DNA of 64,000 nucleotides from positions 370,773 through 434,772 of the forward strand of contig NZ_BMLT01000004.1 in the NCBI RefSeq assembly GCF_014645375.1, given 5' to 3'. Each line of letters starts with the position of its first letter. Positions within the stretch are counted from its first letter, which is position 1. The notes under the pieces were generated by a model, which had not been told where the DNA came from, ran no database searches, and was given only the letters and a program-made list of their open reading frames with translations. Positions 44,522-52,369 of this stretch are shown here, piece by piece. Made by a program: the position numbers and the translations under genes. The stretch is from Marinobacterium nitratireducens. GTDB lineage: Bacteria; Pseudomonadota; Gammaproteobacteria; Pseudomonadales; Balneatricaceae.

Positions 44522-45541
44522 ATGACGGTTGCAACCAAAGAAAGAAAACTGACCATCGCCCGCGCCATGGCCGAGGCGATCGCCCAGGAAATGCGCATCG
44601 ACGAGCGGGTGTTCGTAATGGGCGAGGATATCGGACCGCTCGGCGGCGTGTTCGGCAACACCCGCGGCCTGTACGACGAGTTCGGCGCCGAACGGGTTCG
44701 CGACACCCCGATCTCCGAGACCGCCTTCATGGGCGCCGCGGTCGGCGCTGCCAGCGACGGCATGCGCCCGATCGTCGAGCTGATGTTCGTCGACTTCTTC
44801 GGCGTCTGCTTCGACGCCATCTACAACCTGATGGCCAAGAACACCTACTTCTCCGGCGGCGAGGTGAAGGTACCGGTGGTGCTGATGACCTCGACCGGCG
44901 GCGGCTACAGCGACGCCGGCCAGCACTCCCAGTGCCTGCACGCCACCTTCGCGCACCTGCCCGGCATGAAGGTGGTGGCGCCGTCCAACGCCTACGACGC
45001 CAAGGGCCTGATGACCGCGGCGATCCGCGACGACAACCCGGTGATCTTCATGTTCCACAAGGCGCTGCAGGGCATGGGCTGGCTCGGCACCGAGAAGGAC
45101 GCCATCGTCCAGGTGCCGGAACAGGCCTACGAGGTGCCGATCGGCAAAGCGGCGGTGGTGCGCGAGGGCAGCGACGTCACCATCGTCGGCATCACCTCGG
45201 GCGTGCACCACGGCCTCAAGGCCGCCCGGCAGCTGGCCGAGCGCGGCGTCAGCGCCGAAGTGCTGGACCTGAGATCCCTGGTGCCGCTGGACCGCGAGGC
45301 CATCATCGCCTCGGTACGCAAGACCGGGCGCCTGATCGTGGTCGACGAGGACTACCACAGCTATGGCATGAGCGGCGAGATCATCAGCTCGGTGGTCGAA
45401 CAGGGCGTGCCGCTGAAAGCGGCACCACAGCGGGTGGCCTACCCCGATATCCCGATTCCCTTTACCCGGCCGATGGAGCAGTGGGCACTGCCCAGCGCGG
45501 ACAAGATCATCGCAGCCTTTGAGAAAATGGAGAGCAACTGA
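44522..45541 (+). CDS. TPP-dependent acetoin dehydrogenase-like E1 beta subunit
   Basis: The 339-residue protein is a transketolase-like E1 beta chain, with RVFVMGEDIGPLGGVFGNTR, DTPISETAFMGAAVGAASDG, the YRS-type region HLPGMKVVAPSNAYDAKGLM and the C-terminal domain EVLDLRSLVPLDREAIIASV. It completes the E1 active site with the alpha subunit. AAAGGAG precedes the ATG at 44522. The stop codon overlaps the region just before the lipoyl-domain gene (1-base gap), so all subunits are made from one transcript. Confidence 0.92.
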   Translation: MTVATKERKLTIARAMAEAIAQEMRIDERVFVMGEDIGPLGGVFGNTRGLYDEFGAERVRDTPISETAFMGAAVGAASDGMRPIVELMFVDFFGVCFDAIYNLMAKNTYFSGGEVKVPVVLMTSTGGGYSDAGQHSQCLHATFAHLPGMKVVAPSNAYDAKGLMTAAIRDDNPVIFMFHKALQGMGWLGTEKDAIVQVPEQAYEVPIGKAAVVREGSDVTIVGITSGVHHGLKAARQLAERGVSAEVLDLRSLVPLDREAIIASVRKTGRLIVVDEDYHSYGMSGEIISSVVEQGVPLKAAPQRVAYPDIPIPFTRPMEQWALPSADKIIAAFEKMESN

Positions 45542-45542
45542 G

Positions 45543-45776
45543 ATGTCTATAGAAGTACGAGTTCCCGAAACCCTCTGGGAAGAAGACAGCGAAGCGGTGA
45601 TCACCACCTGGCTGGCCAGCGACGGCGGCGCCGTGGAACAGGGCGAAGTGATCGCCGAGCTGATGGTGCAGAAAATCCAGTACGAGCTGGAAGCACCGGC
45701 CAGCGGCAGCCTGCAGATTCTCAAGGACGTCGACGACGTCGTCGCCAAGGGCGACCTGATCGGCCATATCGGCTGA
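45543..45776 (+). CDS. free-standing lipoyl-domain protein
   Basis: The 77-residue product is just one biotinyl/lipoyl domain, with the probable lipoylated Lys44 in ELMVQKIQYELEAPASG. In most 2-oxoacid or acetoin dehydrogenases this domain is the N terminus of E2; here it is its own small protein, followed by a separate E2 catalytic gene. A lipoate-ligase-like gene downstream may attach the cofactor. The start is one base after the E1 beta stop. Confidence 0.88.
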   Translation: MSIEVRVPETLWEEDSEAVITTWLASDGGAVEQGEVIAELMVQKIQYELEAPASGSLQILKDVDDVVAKGDLIGHIG

Positions 45777-45801
45777 CCGTGCCCCGCAACGGAGAATAAC
45801 A

Positions 45802-45924
45802 ATGACAACGATGAAAACCGAAACGGCCGACGCGACCCGCGTGATCCCGCTCAAGGGCGTGCGCGGCATGATCGCCGACAATATGCGCAAGAGCCTGGAC
45901 CCGAGTGTAGACGGGGCCAGCTGA
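45802..45924 (+). pseudogene. partial copy of the E2 gene 5' end (40 codons)
   Basis: A GGAGA ribosome site and ATG at 45802 open a 40-codon frame whose first 33 residues parallel the start of the E2 gene 151 bases downstream (RVIPLKGVRGMIADNMRKSL against RVIPLRGVRGMIADNMRKSL). After SLD it diverges (PSVDGAS, stop). Many differences are synonymous, with the copy using GC-richer codons. It is most simply a remnant of an older allele or a tandem duplication; a functional short peptide is less likely. Confidence 0.8.
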
Positions 45925-45952
45925 CCATCCCGGCAGCCATGGGGAAACCACC

Positions 45953-46648
45953 ATGACAATAATGAAAACAGATACTGATAGTCACTGCCGGGTCATTCCA
46001 CTGCGCGGCGTGCGCGGCATGATCGCGGATAATATGCGCAAGAGCCTGGACGAGGCCGCCCAGCTGACGCACCACGCCGACTGCGACGCCAGCGCTCTGC
46101 TTGCGACCAAGGCGCGGCTGGGCGACCAGGGGGTGAAGGTCTCGATGGAGGATCTGATCGCCCACGCCGTGGTCGCGGTGCTGGGCCGCCACCCGGACCT
46201 CAACGGCCGGGTCGAGGCGCGCGAGATCCGCCTGAACCCGCAGATCCACCTGAGCATGGCGATGGCGCTGCCGGGCAACACCCTGGTCGCGCCGGCGATC
46301 TTCGATGCCGGCAACCTGTCGCTGATGGATCGCAGCGCCGCCCGCAAGGCACTTCAGCAACGCGCCCGCAGTGGCAAGCTGACCGTGCCGGAGATGACCG
46401 GCGGCACCTTCACGATCAGCAACCTCGGGCTGTCCCGGGTGCGCCACTTCACGCCGATCGTGAACCTGCCGCAGATCGCCATCCTCGGCATCGGCGAAAC
46501 CCGGCAAAGGCCCTGGGTGAGCGAGGACGGCGAACTGGCCGTGCGGCCGGTCATGGGTCTGTCGCTGAGCTTCGATCACCGCGCGCTGGACGGCGCGCCG
46601 GCGGCGGATTTCCTCAGCGACCTGTGCCGCCAGATCGAGCGGGGGTAA
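45953..46648 (+). CDS. free-standing dihydrolipoyl acyltransferase (E2) catalytic domain
   Basis: The 231-residue protein comprises only the E2 catalytic core. It starts at VIPLRGVRGMIADNMRKSLD, contains NLPQIAILGIGETRQRPWV and ends with the active-site motif LSFDHRALDGAPAADFL (His and Asp of the CAT-like fold). There is no lipoyl domain and no peripheral subunit-binding domain, which in ordinary E2 proteins precede this core. It would use the separate lipoyl protein at 45543 as acyl carrier. No E3 gene is present in the operon. Confidence 0.9.
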   Translation: MTIMKTDTDSHCRVIPLRGVRGMIADNMRKSLDEAAQLTHHADCDASALLATKARLGDQGVKVSMEDLIAHAVVAVLGRHPDLNGRVEAREIRLNPQIHLSMAMALPGNTLVAPAIFDAGNLSLMDRSAARKALQQRARSGKLTVPEMTGGTFTISNLGLSRVRHFTPIVNLPQIAILGIGETRQRPWVSEDGELAVRPVMGLSLSFDHRALDGAPAADFLSDLCRQIERG

Positions 46649-46653
46649 CCAGC

Positions 46654-47400
46654 ATGGCCACCCACCGCGATCCGGCACTGGCGATACTCGATCCACACGA
46701 AGGGCTGCGCCGTGAAATGGCACTGCTGCAGTCCGTCGTCGACGGCGATCGGCAGGCAGGCCTGCTGCTCTGGCGCTGTGCGCCGTCCATCGTGGTGCCA
46801 CGACGCCTGACCCACAAGCCGGGCTTCGACCGGGCCTGCGAGGCGATGGCGGGCCGCGGCTGGCCGGTCATCGTCCGTGATACCGGCGGCGACCTGACGC
46901 CGCAGTCGCCGGGCCTGATCAACGTCGCGCTGGCGTTTCGCCAGCGCCGGGCCGACGGGGGAATCCGCGACAGCTACCTGAAACTGTGCAATCCGCTGAT
47001 CGACTGCCTGCGCGGGCTCGGCATCGAGGCCTACTGCGCCTCGGTCGAGGGGGCCTTCTGCGACGGCGACTACAACCTGGTGGTCGGGGGGCGCAAGCTC
47101 GCCGGTACCGCCCAGCGCTGGCGCAAGCTGGCACCGGCGACCGGAGCCGCAGACGATATGTTCGCGGTGCTGGCCCATGCAGTGATCCTGGTCGACGAGG
47201 ATCTCGACACCCTGTGGCACGTCGGCAACGCCTTCTACCGTCACTGTGGCCTGGAGGCGCGGATCGACGAGCGTCTGCACGTATCCCTCGCCGAGCTGCT
47301 GCCGGATGCCGGCCCCGCCCTGTTGGAACAGAGCCTGGAACGCTTCCGGGCCTGCTTCGACGACTGTCTGCAGTCCCCATGCGATACGTCGGACCAATGA
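46654..47400 (+). CDS. lipoate-protein ligase A-like protein
   Basis: The 248-residue protein fits the biotin/lipoate ligase fold, with RGWPVIVRDTGGDLTPQSPG at the position of the usual RRxGGG loop and YNLVVGGRKLAGTAQRWRKL, which matches the lysine-containing block of LplA. It would attach lipoate to Lys44 of the free-standing lipoyl domain upstream. The altered loop (RDTGGD) may mean a specialised transferase or ligase. ATG at 46654 is 6 bases after the E2 stop. Confidence 0.8.
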   Translation: MATHRDPALAILDPHEGLRREMALLQSVVDGDRQAGLLLWRCAPSIVVPRRLTHKPGFDRACEAMAGRGWPVIVRDTGGDLTPQSPGLINVALAFRQRRADGGIRDSYLKLCNPLIDCLRGLGIEAYCASVEGAFCDGDYNLVVGGRKLAGTAQRWRKLAPATGAADDMFAVLAHAVILVDEDLDTLWHVGNAFYRHCGLEARIDERLHVSLAELLPDAGPALLEQSLERFRACFDDCLQSPCDTSDQ

Positions 47401-47449
47401 GAACAGGCGCCCGGGCAGTCCGCCCGGGCGCATGAGAGAGGAAATCGAG

Positions 47450-47983
47450 ATGAAGAATAACAAACCCGATCTCGGCCGCCGCCGCTTTCTGGCGCGCAGC
47501 GGCATCACCGTCGCCGGTGTCGGCATCGTCAGCGCCGGCCTGCTCAGCGCCACGGCCTGGGCCGCCAGGGCCGTCGGCGAGCAGGGCAGCGCCACCCTGA
47601 TGCGCATGGCCCGCGACATCTACCCCCACGACAGGCTCGAGGACAAATACTACGCCGCGGTACTGACCCCGCTGGCGCAGCAGGCCGAAGCCGATGCCGA
47701 CCTGCGCACGCTGCTGCAGGAGGGCGTCGCCGAGCTCGACCGCCGCAGCCGGGAACGCTTCGGCAAGCCCTTCCTCGACATCGCCGCCGAAGGCGACCGC
47801 GTCCAGATCCTGCGGGCGATGGAGGACGGCGCCTTCTTCCAGCGCCTCCGGGGCGACCTGATGATGGGTATCTACAACAACCCCGAACTCTGGCCCCGCT
47901 TCGGATACGGCGGCTCCGCCTGGCAGCACGGCGGCTATATCAACCGCGGCTATAACGAAATCGACTGGCTGGTGCTGAGTTGA
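47450..47983 (+). CDS. Tat-exported small subunit of a GMC dehydrogenase (gluconate 2-dehydrogenase subunit 3-like)
   Basis: The 177-residue protein has a twin-arginine signal, LGRRRFLARSGITVAGVGIV, followed by a small helical domain with ARDIYPHDRLEDKYYAAVL, characteristic of the gluconate 2-dehydrogenase subunit 3 family. Such subunits partner FAD-binding GMC dehydrogenases and carry them across the membrane through Tat. The GMC gene is next, 99 bases downstream. GAGAGGAAAT precedes the ATG at 47450. Confidence 0.88.
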   Translation: MKNNKPDLGRRRFLARSGITVAGVGIVSAGLLSATAWAARAVGEQGSATLMRMARDIYPHDRLEDKYYAAVLTPLAQQAEADADLRTLLQEGVAELDRRSRERFGKPFLDIAAEGDRVQILRAMEDGAFFQRLRGDLMMGIYNNPELWPRFGYGGSAWQHGGYINRGYNEIDWLVLS

Positions 47984-48082
47984 CAGCAACGAGTTGACAG
48001 TGGCCGCTCCCCGCACGGCGGCCAACCGGTAGCGATCTGTTAACTGTTTTCTGTCCACTGTTTACTCATCTGGAGATTAACA

Positions 48083-49663
48083 ATGACAACAAAATTCGAT
48101 CTCAACGACGACAGCCTGGTCGTCATCATCGGCTCCGGTGCCGGCGGCGGCACCCTGGCCAACGAACTGGCACAGAAGGGCATCCGATCCGTGGTGCTGG
48201 AAGCCGGCAAGCGCTTCACGCTGGACGACATCGAGAACGACGAGTGGAAGATGTTCGGCAAGATTTCCTGGCTCGACAAGCGTTATGTCGAGGGACCGGC
48301 ACGGCTGGCCAAGGATTTTCCGAACCTGCCGGCCTGGATCGTCAAGGGCGTCGGTGGCGCCACCATGCACTGGGCCGGCGTGGCGATGCGCTTCCAGGAA
48401 CACGAGTTCAAGATGAAGAGCACCAACGGCGTTGTGCCCGGCGCCAACGTGCTCGACTGGCCGATCACGCTCAAGGAACTCGAGCCCTACTACGTCAAGG
48501 CCGAGAAGAAGATGGGGGTGTGCGGCACCGAGGCCACCGGCATGCCCTTCCACGGCCAGAGCAGCCACTACAAGGTGGTCGCCGAGGGCGCGCGGCGCAT
48601 TGGCGCCAAGTGCGACCAGGCCACCCTGGCGATCAACACCCAGGTCCGCGACGGCCGCCCGTCCTGCCAGGTCAACGGCTTCTGCATGCAGGGCTGCAAG
48701 ATCGGCGCGAAGTGGTCGACGATGTACACCGAGATCCCGAAGGCCGAGGCCACCGGCAACGTCGAGGTGCGACCGCAGTCGATGGTACTGCGCATCGAAC
48801 ACGACAAGAGCGGCAAGGTCACCGGCGTGCTGTATGCCGACAAGGATGGCAACCAGCAGCTGCAGAAAGCCCGTGTCGTCGCGGTCGCCGGAAACTCGAT
48901 CGAATCGCCGCGCATGCTGCTCAACTCCGCCTCGTCGATGTTCCCGGACGGCCTCGCCAACTCCTCCGGCCAGGTCGGTCAGAACTACATGACCCACACC
49001 ACCGGCGGCGTCTACGCCGAGTTCGAGAAGCCGGTGCACATGTACAAGAGCACCGTGGTGCCCGGCATAGTCCACGAGTGGAAGGACAACGACGCCAGCC
49101 GCGGCCACCTGGCCGGCTACGAGCTGGAGATCCTGCACCTGGGCCTGCCCTTCATGTCGGCCTTCCTCAATCCCGGCAAGAGCGGCTGGGGCCGCGAGCT
49201 GGCGGACTCGCTCGCCAACTACGACAAGATGGCCGGCTTCTGGATCTGCGGCGAGGACATGCCGGTCGAATCCAACAACATCACCCTGCACCCGACCGAA
49301 AAGGACCAGTACGGCCTGCCGGTGCCGGTGGTGTACAAGACCGACCATATCAACGACACCCGGATGCGCAACCACGCCTATGACCGCTCCACCGAGCTGT
49401 TCGAGTCGATCGGCGCCACCAAGGTCAATTACCTGCCGCCCTACCCGGCCAGCCACAACATGGGCACCAACCGGATGAGCGAGAAGGCCCGCGACGGCGT
49501 CGTCAACAAGTGGGGCCAGAGCCACGATATCAGCAACCTGTTCGTTTCCGACGGCAGCCAGTTCACCACCAGCGGCACCGAAAATCCGACCCTCACCATC
49601 GTCGCGCTGGCCATCCGCCAGGCCGACTACATCGCCGACCAGATGCAGCGCCGCGAGATCTGA
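48083..49663 (+). CDS. GMC family FAD-dependent alcohol dehydrogenase large subunit
   Basis: The 526-residue protein has the FAD motif VIIGSGAGGGTLANELAQKG at residues about 13-32, VKGVGGATMHWAGVAMRF, and the C-terminal GMC signature PASHNMGTNRMSEK with the catalytic-type histidine, then SDGSQFTTSGTENPTLTIVA. It has no export signal of its own and probably rides on the Tat subunit at 47450. It would oxidise an alcohol or polyol in the periplasm, perhaps producing the substrate of the E1/E2 complex. A terminator follows at 49707. A cytochrome subunit is not in the operon. Confidence 0.9.
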   Translation: MTTKFDLNDDSLVVIIGSGAGGGTLANELAQKGIRSVVLEAGKRFTLDDIENDEWKMFGKISWLDKRYVEGPARLAKDFPNLPAWIVKGVGGATMHWAGVAMRFQEHEFKMKSTNGVVPGANVLDWPITLKELEPYYVKAEKKMGVCGTEATGMPFHGQSSHYKVVAEGARRIGAKCDQATLAINTQVRDGRPSCQVNGFCMQGCKIGAKWSTMYTEIPKAEATGNVEVRPQSMVLRIEHDKSGKVTGVLYADKDGNQQLQKARVVAVAGNSIESPRMLLNSASSMFPDGLANSSGQVGQNYMTHTTGGVYAEFEKPVHMYKSTVVPGIVHEWKDNDASRGHLAGYELEILHLGLPFMSAFLNPGKSGWGRELADSLANYDKMAGFWICGEDMPVESNNITLHPTEKDQYGLPVPVVYKTDHINDTRMRNHAYDRSTELFESIGATKVNYLPPYPASHNMGTNRMSEKARDGVVNKWGQSHDISNLFVSDGSQFTTSGTENPTLTIVALAIRQADYIADQMQRREI

Positions 49664-49706
49664 TCGCCGGCCCGCGCAATCTCCCGATTCTCAGCCCGCC
49701 TGACTT

Positions 49707-49733
49707 GGCGCGTCCCCGGACGCGCCTTTTTTA
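49707..49733 (+). terminator. rho-independent terminator of the aco-like/GMC operon
   Basis: GGCGCGTCC pairs with GGACGCGCC around a very short loop and is followed by TTTTTTAT. It ends the operon 44 bases after the GMC stop. Confidence 0.85.
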
Positions 49734-49763
49734 TACGGGTGACGGGTGACGGGTGACGGGTAG
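49734..49763. repeat. heptanucleotide array 4 (short)
   Basis: About four GACGGGT units directly follow the terminator and abut the dispersed element at 49769. The unit is one base different from the GGGTTAC arrays and identical to array 3 at 59977. Confidence 0.75.
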
Positions 49764-49768
49764 AAATC

Positions 49769-49952
49769 GTAGGATGGGTGGAGGCGCCAACGCAGCGCGT
49801 CATCCGTTTGGCAAAGAGGTCCGGTGGCGGCGCAACCCATCAGTGACTCCACCTCCCTGATGCTGAACCGCCACTCCAAGATGGGTTACACGACGCCCGG
49901 GCTGCATCAGATTCGAATACTCCATGCACAAGCGTCGTTTCACCCATCCTAC
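49769..49952. repeat. 184-bp dispersed element with inverted ends
   Basis: The element starts GTAGGATGGGTGGAGG and ends CACCCATCCTAC, with internal GCAACCCATC and GATGGGTTACACGACG blocks. It lies between the convergent GMC and cytochrome P460 genes and has no coding potential. Confidence 0.82.
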
Positions 49953-49963
49953 GAATCCGGCGT

Positions 49964-50515
49964 CTATTTCAGGGTCGGATAGCCTTCGATAAAGACCCAG
50001 TCGGTCTGCTGCGCCGGCACGTGACAGCCCCTGCAGGTTTCCTCGAAGCTTTTCGAGACATTGGTCGCCGGGTCCTTTGCCTCGTATAGCGCCCAGCCCC
50101 AACCTTCGCCCCAGTGCGGACCGTCGAAACGCCCTTGCGCGTCCTTCACCATGACGAACCACACCGCCGGTGCGCCGGCCCACTGTGCCTGGCCCGTGGT
50201 CTTCTCGCCCGACTCCAGCGTGCGGATCTCCTTGACCAGCACGGCACCGTCCGGGAAGGCCCCGGTTTCCCGGTACGCGGCCGCCGCCTCGGGCTGGGTA
50301 TAGACGTCGTGAAAGCCGGCACCGGGCGCCGCCGGGTCGGCCACCACCCAGGAACCAAGGTGGGTCCAGTGCCGTCGGAAACCGTCCGGCAGCGTTATGG
50401 CGCCGTCGGCCCCGACCAGGGTGCCGTAGGTCTGGTCCGCCAGGGTATCCGCCATCAGCGGGACGGCGGTCGCCAGCAGCAGCGCCGCCAGCGGCATCTT
50501 CAGCAAGGTCTTCAT
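49964..50515 (-). CDS. cytochrome P460 family protein, secreted c-type haem protein
   Basis: The 183-residue protein has a signal peptide (MKTLLKMPLAALLLATAVPL, cleavage near residue 22) and one haem c motif CRGCH at about residues 163-167, close to the C terminus, as in cytochrome P460 proteins. Well-studied P460 enzymes oxidise hydroxylamine or detoxify nitrogen oxides, but many family members have no assigned role. Whether the lysine crosslink exists cannot be told. It is convergent with the GMC operon and divergent from the AraC gene. Confidence 0.85.
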   Translation of the reverse strand: MKTLLKMPLAALLLATAVPLMADTLADQTYGTLVGADGAITLPDGFRRHWTHLGSWVVADPAAPGAGFHDVYTQPEAAAAYRETGAFPDGAVLVKEIRTLESGEKTTGQAQWAGAPAVWFVMVKDAQGRFDGPHWGEGWGWALYEAKDPATNVSKSFEETCRGCHVPAQQTDWVFIEGYPTLK

Positions 50516-50617
50516 GGTTCAGCTCCGGGTTGGTTGTTTCAGACTTTCCAAGGATGGCGGAGAAGTCGATACTTTTGATATTCAAAAGTCCATAGTTATT
50601 ATCCAGGAGTCTCGAAT

Positions 50618-51430
50618 ATGGATAGGCTCGCCGCTCTGCTGGAACATGTCCATCTTCACGCCCGGGTGTTCAACAGCGGCCCGCTCTGCGACAGCGCCCG
50701 CTACGAGGGGCAGGCGGGGCTCGGCCATATCCACCTGCTGAAAGCCGGCAGTCTGCGCCTCGTCACCGAAGGCGAACCGGAGCGCCGGCTGGACGAACCG
50801 AGCCTGATCTTCTTTCTGCGGCCCCGGAGCCACAGCCTGATTCCGGGCCCGGGTGGCGCCGAAACGGTCTGCGGCGACTTCAGTTTCGGCTCGGCCCGCA
50901 ATCCCCTGTCGATGGCGCTGGCACGCCCGCTGATCCTGCCGCTCGACAGCCTGGCGCCGCTGTCCAGGACCCTGGAACTGCTGTTCGACGAGGCGCTGGT
51001 CGAGCGTTGCGGCCGCCAGGCCGCGCTCGACCGTCTCTGCGAACTGCTCATCATCCAGCTGCTCCGCCACCTGATGGACAGGGACGAGATCGACGTCGGC
51101 CTGCTGGCGGGACTCGCAGACCCGCGCCTGGCGCGGGCGCTGATCGCCATCCACGAAGACCCCGCCGCCCCCTGGACCCTCGCGCAGCTCGCCTCGACGG
51201 CCGGCATGTCCCGCGCCCGCTTCGCCCTCGCTTTCCGCGAAACCCTAGGCCAGACCGCGGGCGACTACCTGGCGCAGTGGCGCCTCTGCCTGGCCCAGAC
51301 GCTGCTGCGCGAGGGCCGGCCCATCGACTGGGTCGCCAACCGGGTGGGCTACAGCGGCGCGCCGGCCCTGGCCAAACGATTCCGCCAGTCGTGCGGGCTG
51401 TCGCCGACGCAGTGGCTAAAACAGTCGTAG
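50618..51430 (+). CDS. AraC family transcriptional regulator
   Basis: The 270-residue protein has an N-terminal cupin_6-like half with HLLKAGSLRLVTEGEPERRL and a C-terminal AraC double helix-turn-helix including WTLAQLASTAGMSRARFALA and DWVANRVGYSGAPALAKRFR. The C terminus LSPTQWLKQS is typical of the group that often sits next to oxidoreductase genes. CAGGAG lies upstream of its ATG. It is divergent from the P460 gene and probably controls it. Confidence 0.88.
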   Translation: MDRLAALLEHVHLHARVFNSGPLCDSARYEGQAGLGHIHLLKAGSLRLVTEGEPERRLDEPSLIFFLRPRSHSLIPGPGGAETVCGDFSFGSARNPLSMALARPLILPLDSLAPLSRTLELLFDEALVERCGRQAALDRLCELLIIQLLRHLMDRDEIDVGLLAGLADPRLARALIAIHEDPAAPWTLAQLASTAGMSRARFALAFRETLGQTAGDYLAQWRLCLAQTLLREGRPIDWVANRVGYSGAPALAKRFRQSCGLSPTQWLKQS

Positions 51431-51496
51431 GAGCGCGGCCTCCGTGTGAGCCGTATCGTGACGGCGGTTGTTCGCACCGGGGCGGCGCTCCTACGT
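51426..51496. repeat. REP-like hairpin after the AraC gene
   Basis: GTAGGAGCGCGGCCTCCGTG pairs in part with CGGGGCGGCGCTCCTAC across about 70 bases. The same type of hairpin is present at 18757, 32851 and 60051. Confidence 0.65.
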
Positions 51497-51559
51497 AAAC
51501 ACCCGACCTCCCCCTCTTCCGTAGGAACGCGGCCTCCGTGCGATTGCATGCGAAGCACT

Positions 51560-51599
51560 GGCACAGACTGTCGCAGCTGTCGCCGCGACAGTCTGTGCC
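51560..51599. promoter_or_regulatory. predicted upstream activator site of the VOC gene
   Basis: GGCACAGACTGTCGC and GCGACAGTCTGTGCC form a perfect 15-base inverted repeat with a 10-base centre that contains a further TGTCGC. The right arm matches the aco-like site at 43342-43357 at 15 of 16 bases. It is centred about 115 bases upstream of a sigma-54 promoter. Confidence 0.7.
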
Positions 51600-51692
51600 G
51601 CGGCACCCCGGACGCCCGGCGCCGAGCGCACCGGCTCCTCCGCAGGCCCCGTCATCCGCGGATTCGGGCCTATCGCGCCCCGCCCCTTTTTC

Positions 51693-51708
51693 TGGCATCG
51701 GATTTGCT
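51693..51708 (+). promoter_or_regulatory. sigma-54 promoter of the VOC gene
   Basis: TGGCATCGGATTTGCT has GG at 51694-51695 and GC at 51706-51707 with ten bases between, fitting the -24/-12 consensus. The gene starts 44 bases downstream. Confidence 0.82.
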
Positions 51709-51750
51709 CTGTACAGCGGGACAATCGATAACCATAAAAAGGATGATGCA

Positions 51751-52344
51751 ATGCTTCGAATTTACGCCTTCGCCGTTTCGCTCCTGCTCTGCGCAGGCCT
51801 CGCCAATGCCGCCACGCCCGGCATGCGCGGCACCGACCATTTCGGCTTCACGGTACCCGACGCCGAGCAGGCGGTGGATTTCCTGGTCGATGTCATGGGC
51901 TGCGAGGCCTTTTTCACCATCGGTCCCTTCGGCCCGTTCGAAGATGACTGGATGAAAGAGAATCTCGACGTGAACCCGCGCGCCTCGATCCCGGTCGCGC
52001 ACCTGGTGCGCTGCGGCAATGGCACCAATTTCGAGATTTTCGACTACGACTCGCCCGATCAGCGCGCCGAGAAGCCGAAGAACAGCGATATCGGCGGCCA
52101 CCATATCGCCTTCTACGTCGATGACCTCGACGCCTCCATCGCCTATATGAAGGCGCGCGGCGTGCGCTTCCTTGGCGAGCCCCACCCGTTCACCGACGGC
52201 CCGCTCGAAGGCCTTACCTGGATCTACTTCATGGCGCCCTGGGGCATGCAGATGGAGCTGGTCTCGGCGCCCGACGGCAAGGCTTACGAAAAAACCACCG
52301 ACGCCCGTCTCTGGGATCCGCGCGGCTCTTTACCCAGCAATTAA
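51751..52344 (+). CDS. secreted VOC family protein (glyoxalase/dioxygenase fold)
   Basis: The 197-residue protein has a signal peptide (LRIYAFAVSLLLCAGLANA) and then two paired VOC modules. Candidate metal ligands are His in TDHFGF, Glu in NFEIFDY, His in GGHHIAFYV and Glu in MQMELVS, the usual four-residue set. Periplasmic location is unusual for this fold. AAAAGGATG precedes the ATG. It is the only gene here apart from the aco-like operon with a sigma-54 promoter, and shares its activator palindrome. The reaction is unknown. Confidence 0.85.
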   Translation: MLRIYAFAVSLLLCAGLANAATPGMRGTDHFGFTVPDAEQAVDFLVDVMGCEAFFTIGPFGPFEDDWMKENLDVNPRASIPVAHLVRCGNGTNFEIFDYDSPDQRAEKPKNSDIGGHHIAFYVDDLDASIAYMKARGVRFLGEPHPFTDGPLEGLTWIYFMAPWGMQMELVSAPDGKAYEKTTDARLWDPRGSLPSN

Positions 52345-52369
52345 ACAGGCCTCCCTGCCTGTTTAATTG
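52338..52369. terminator. bidirectional hairpin at the end of the VOC gene
   Basis: CAATTAAACAGGC and GCCTGTTTAATTG form a perfect 13-base stem around CTCCCT, and the VOC stop codon lies in the left arm. The A/T-rich outer part gives a T tract on either strand. Confidence 0.8.

Noticed and set aside
45802-45924. The 40-codon frame considered as a real small gene
   Set aside because: Its first 33 residues mirror the downstream E2 gene and it then ends abruptly, so a truncated duplicate explains it better.
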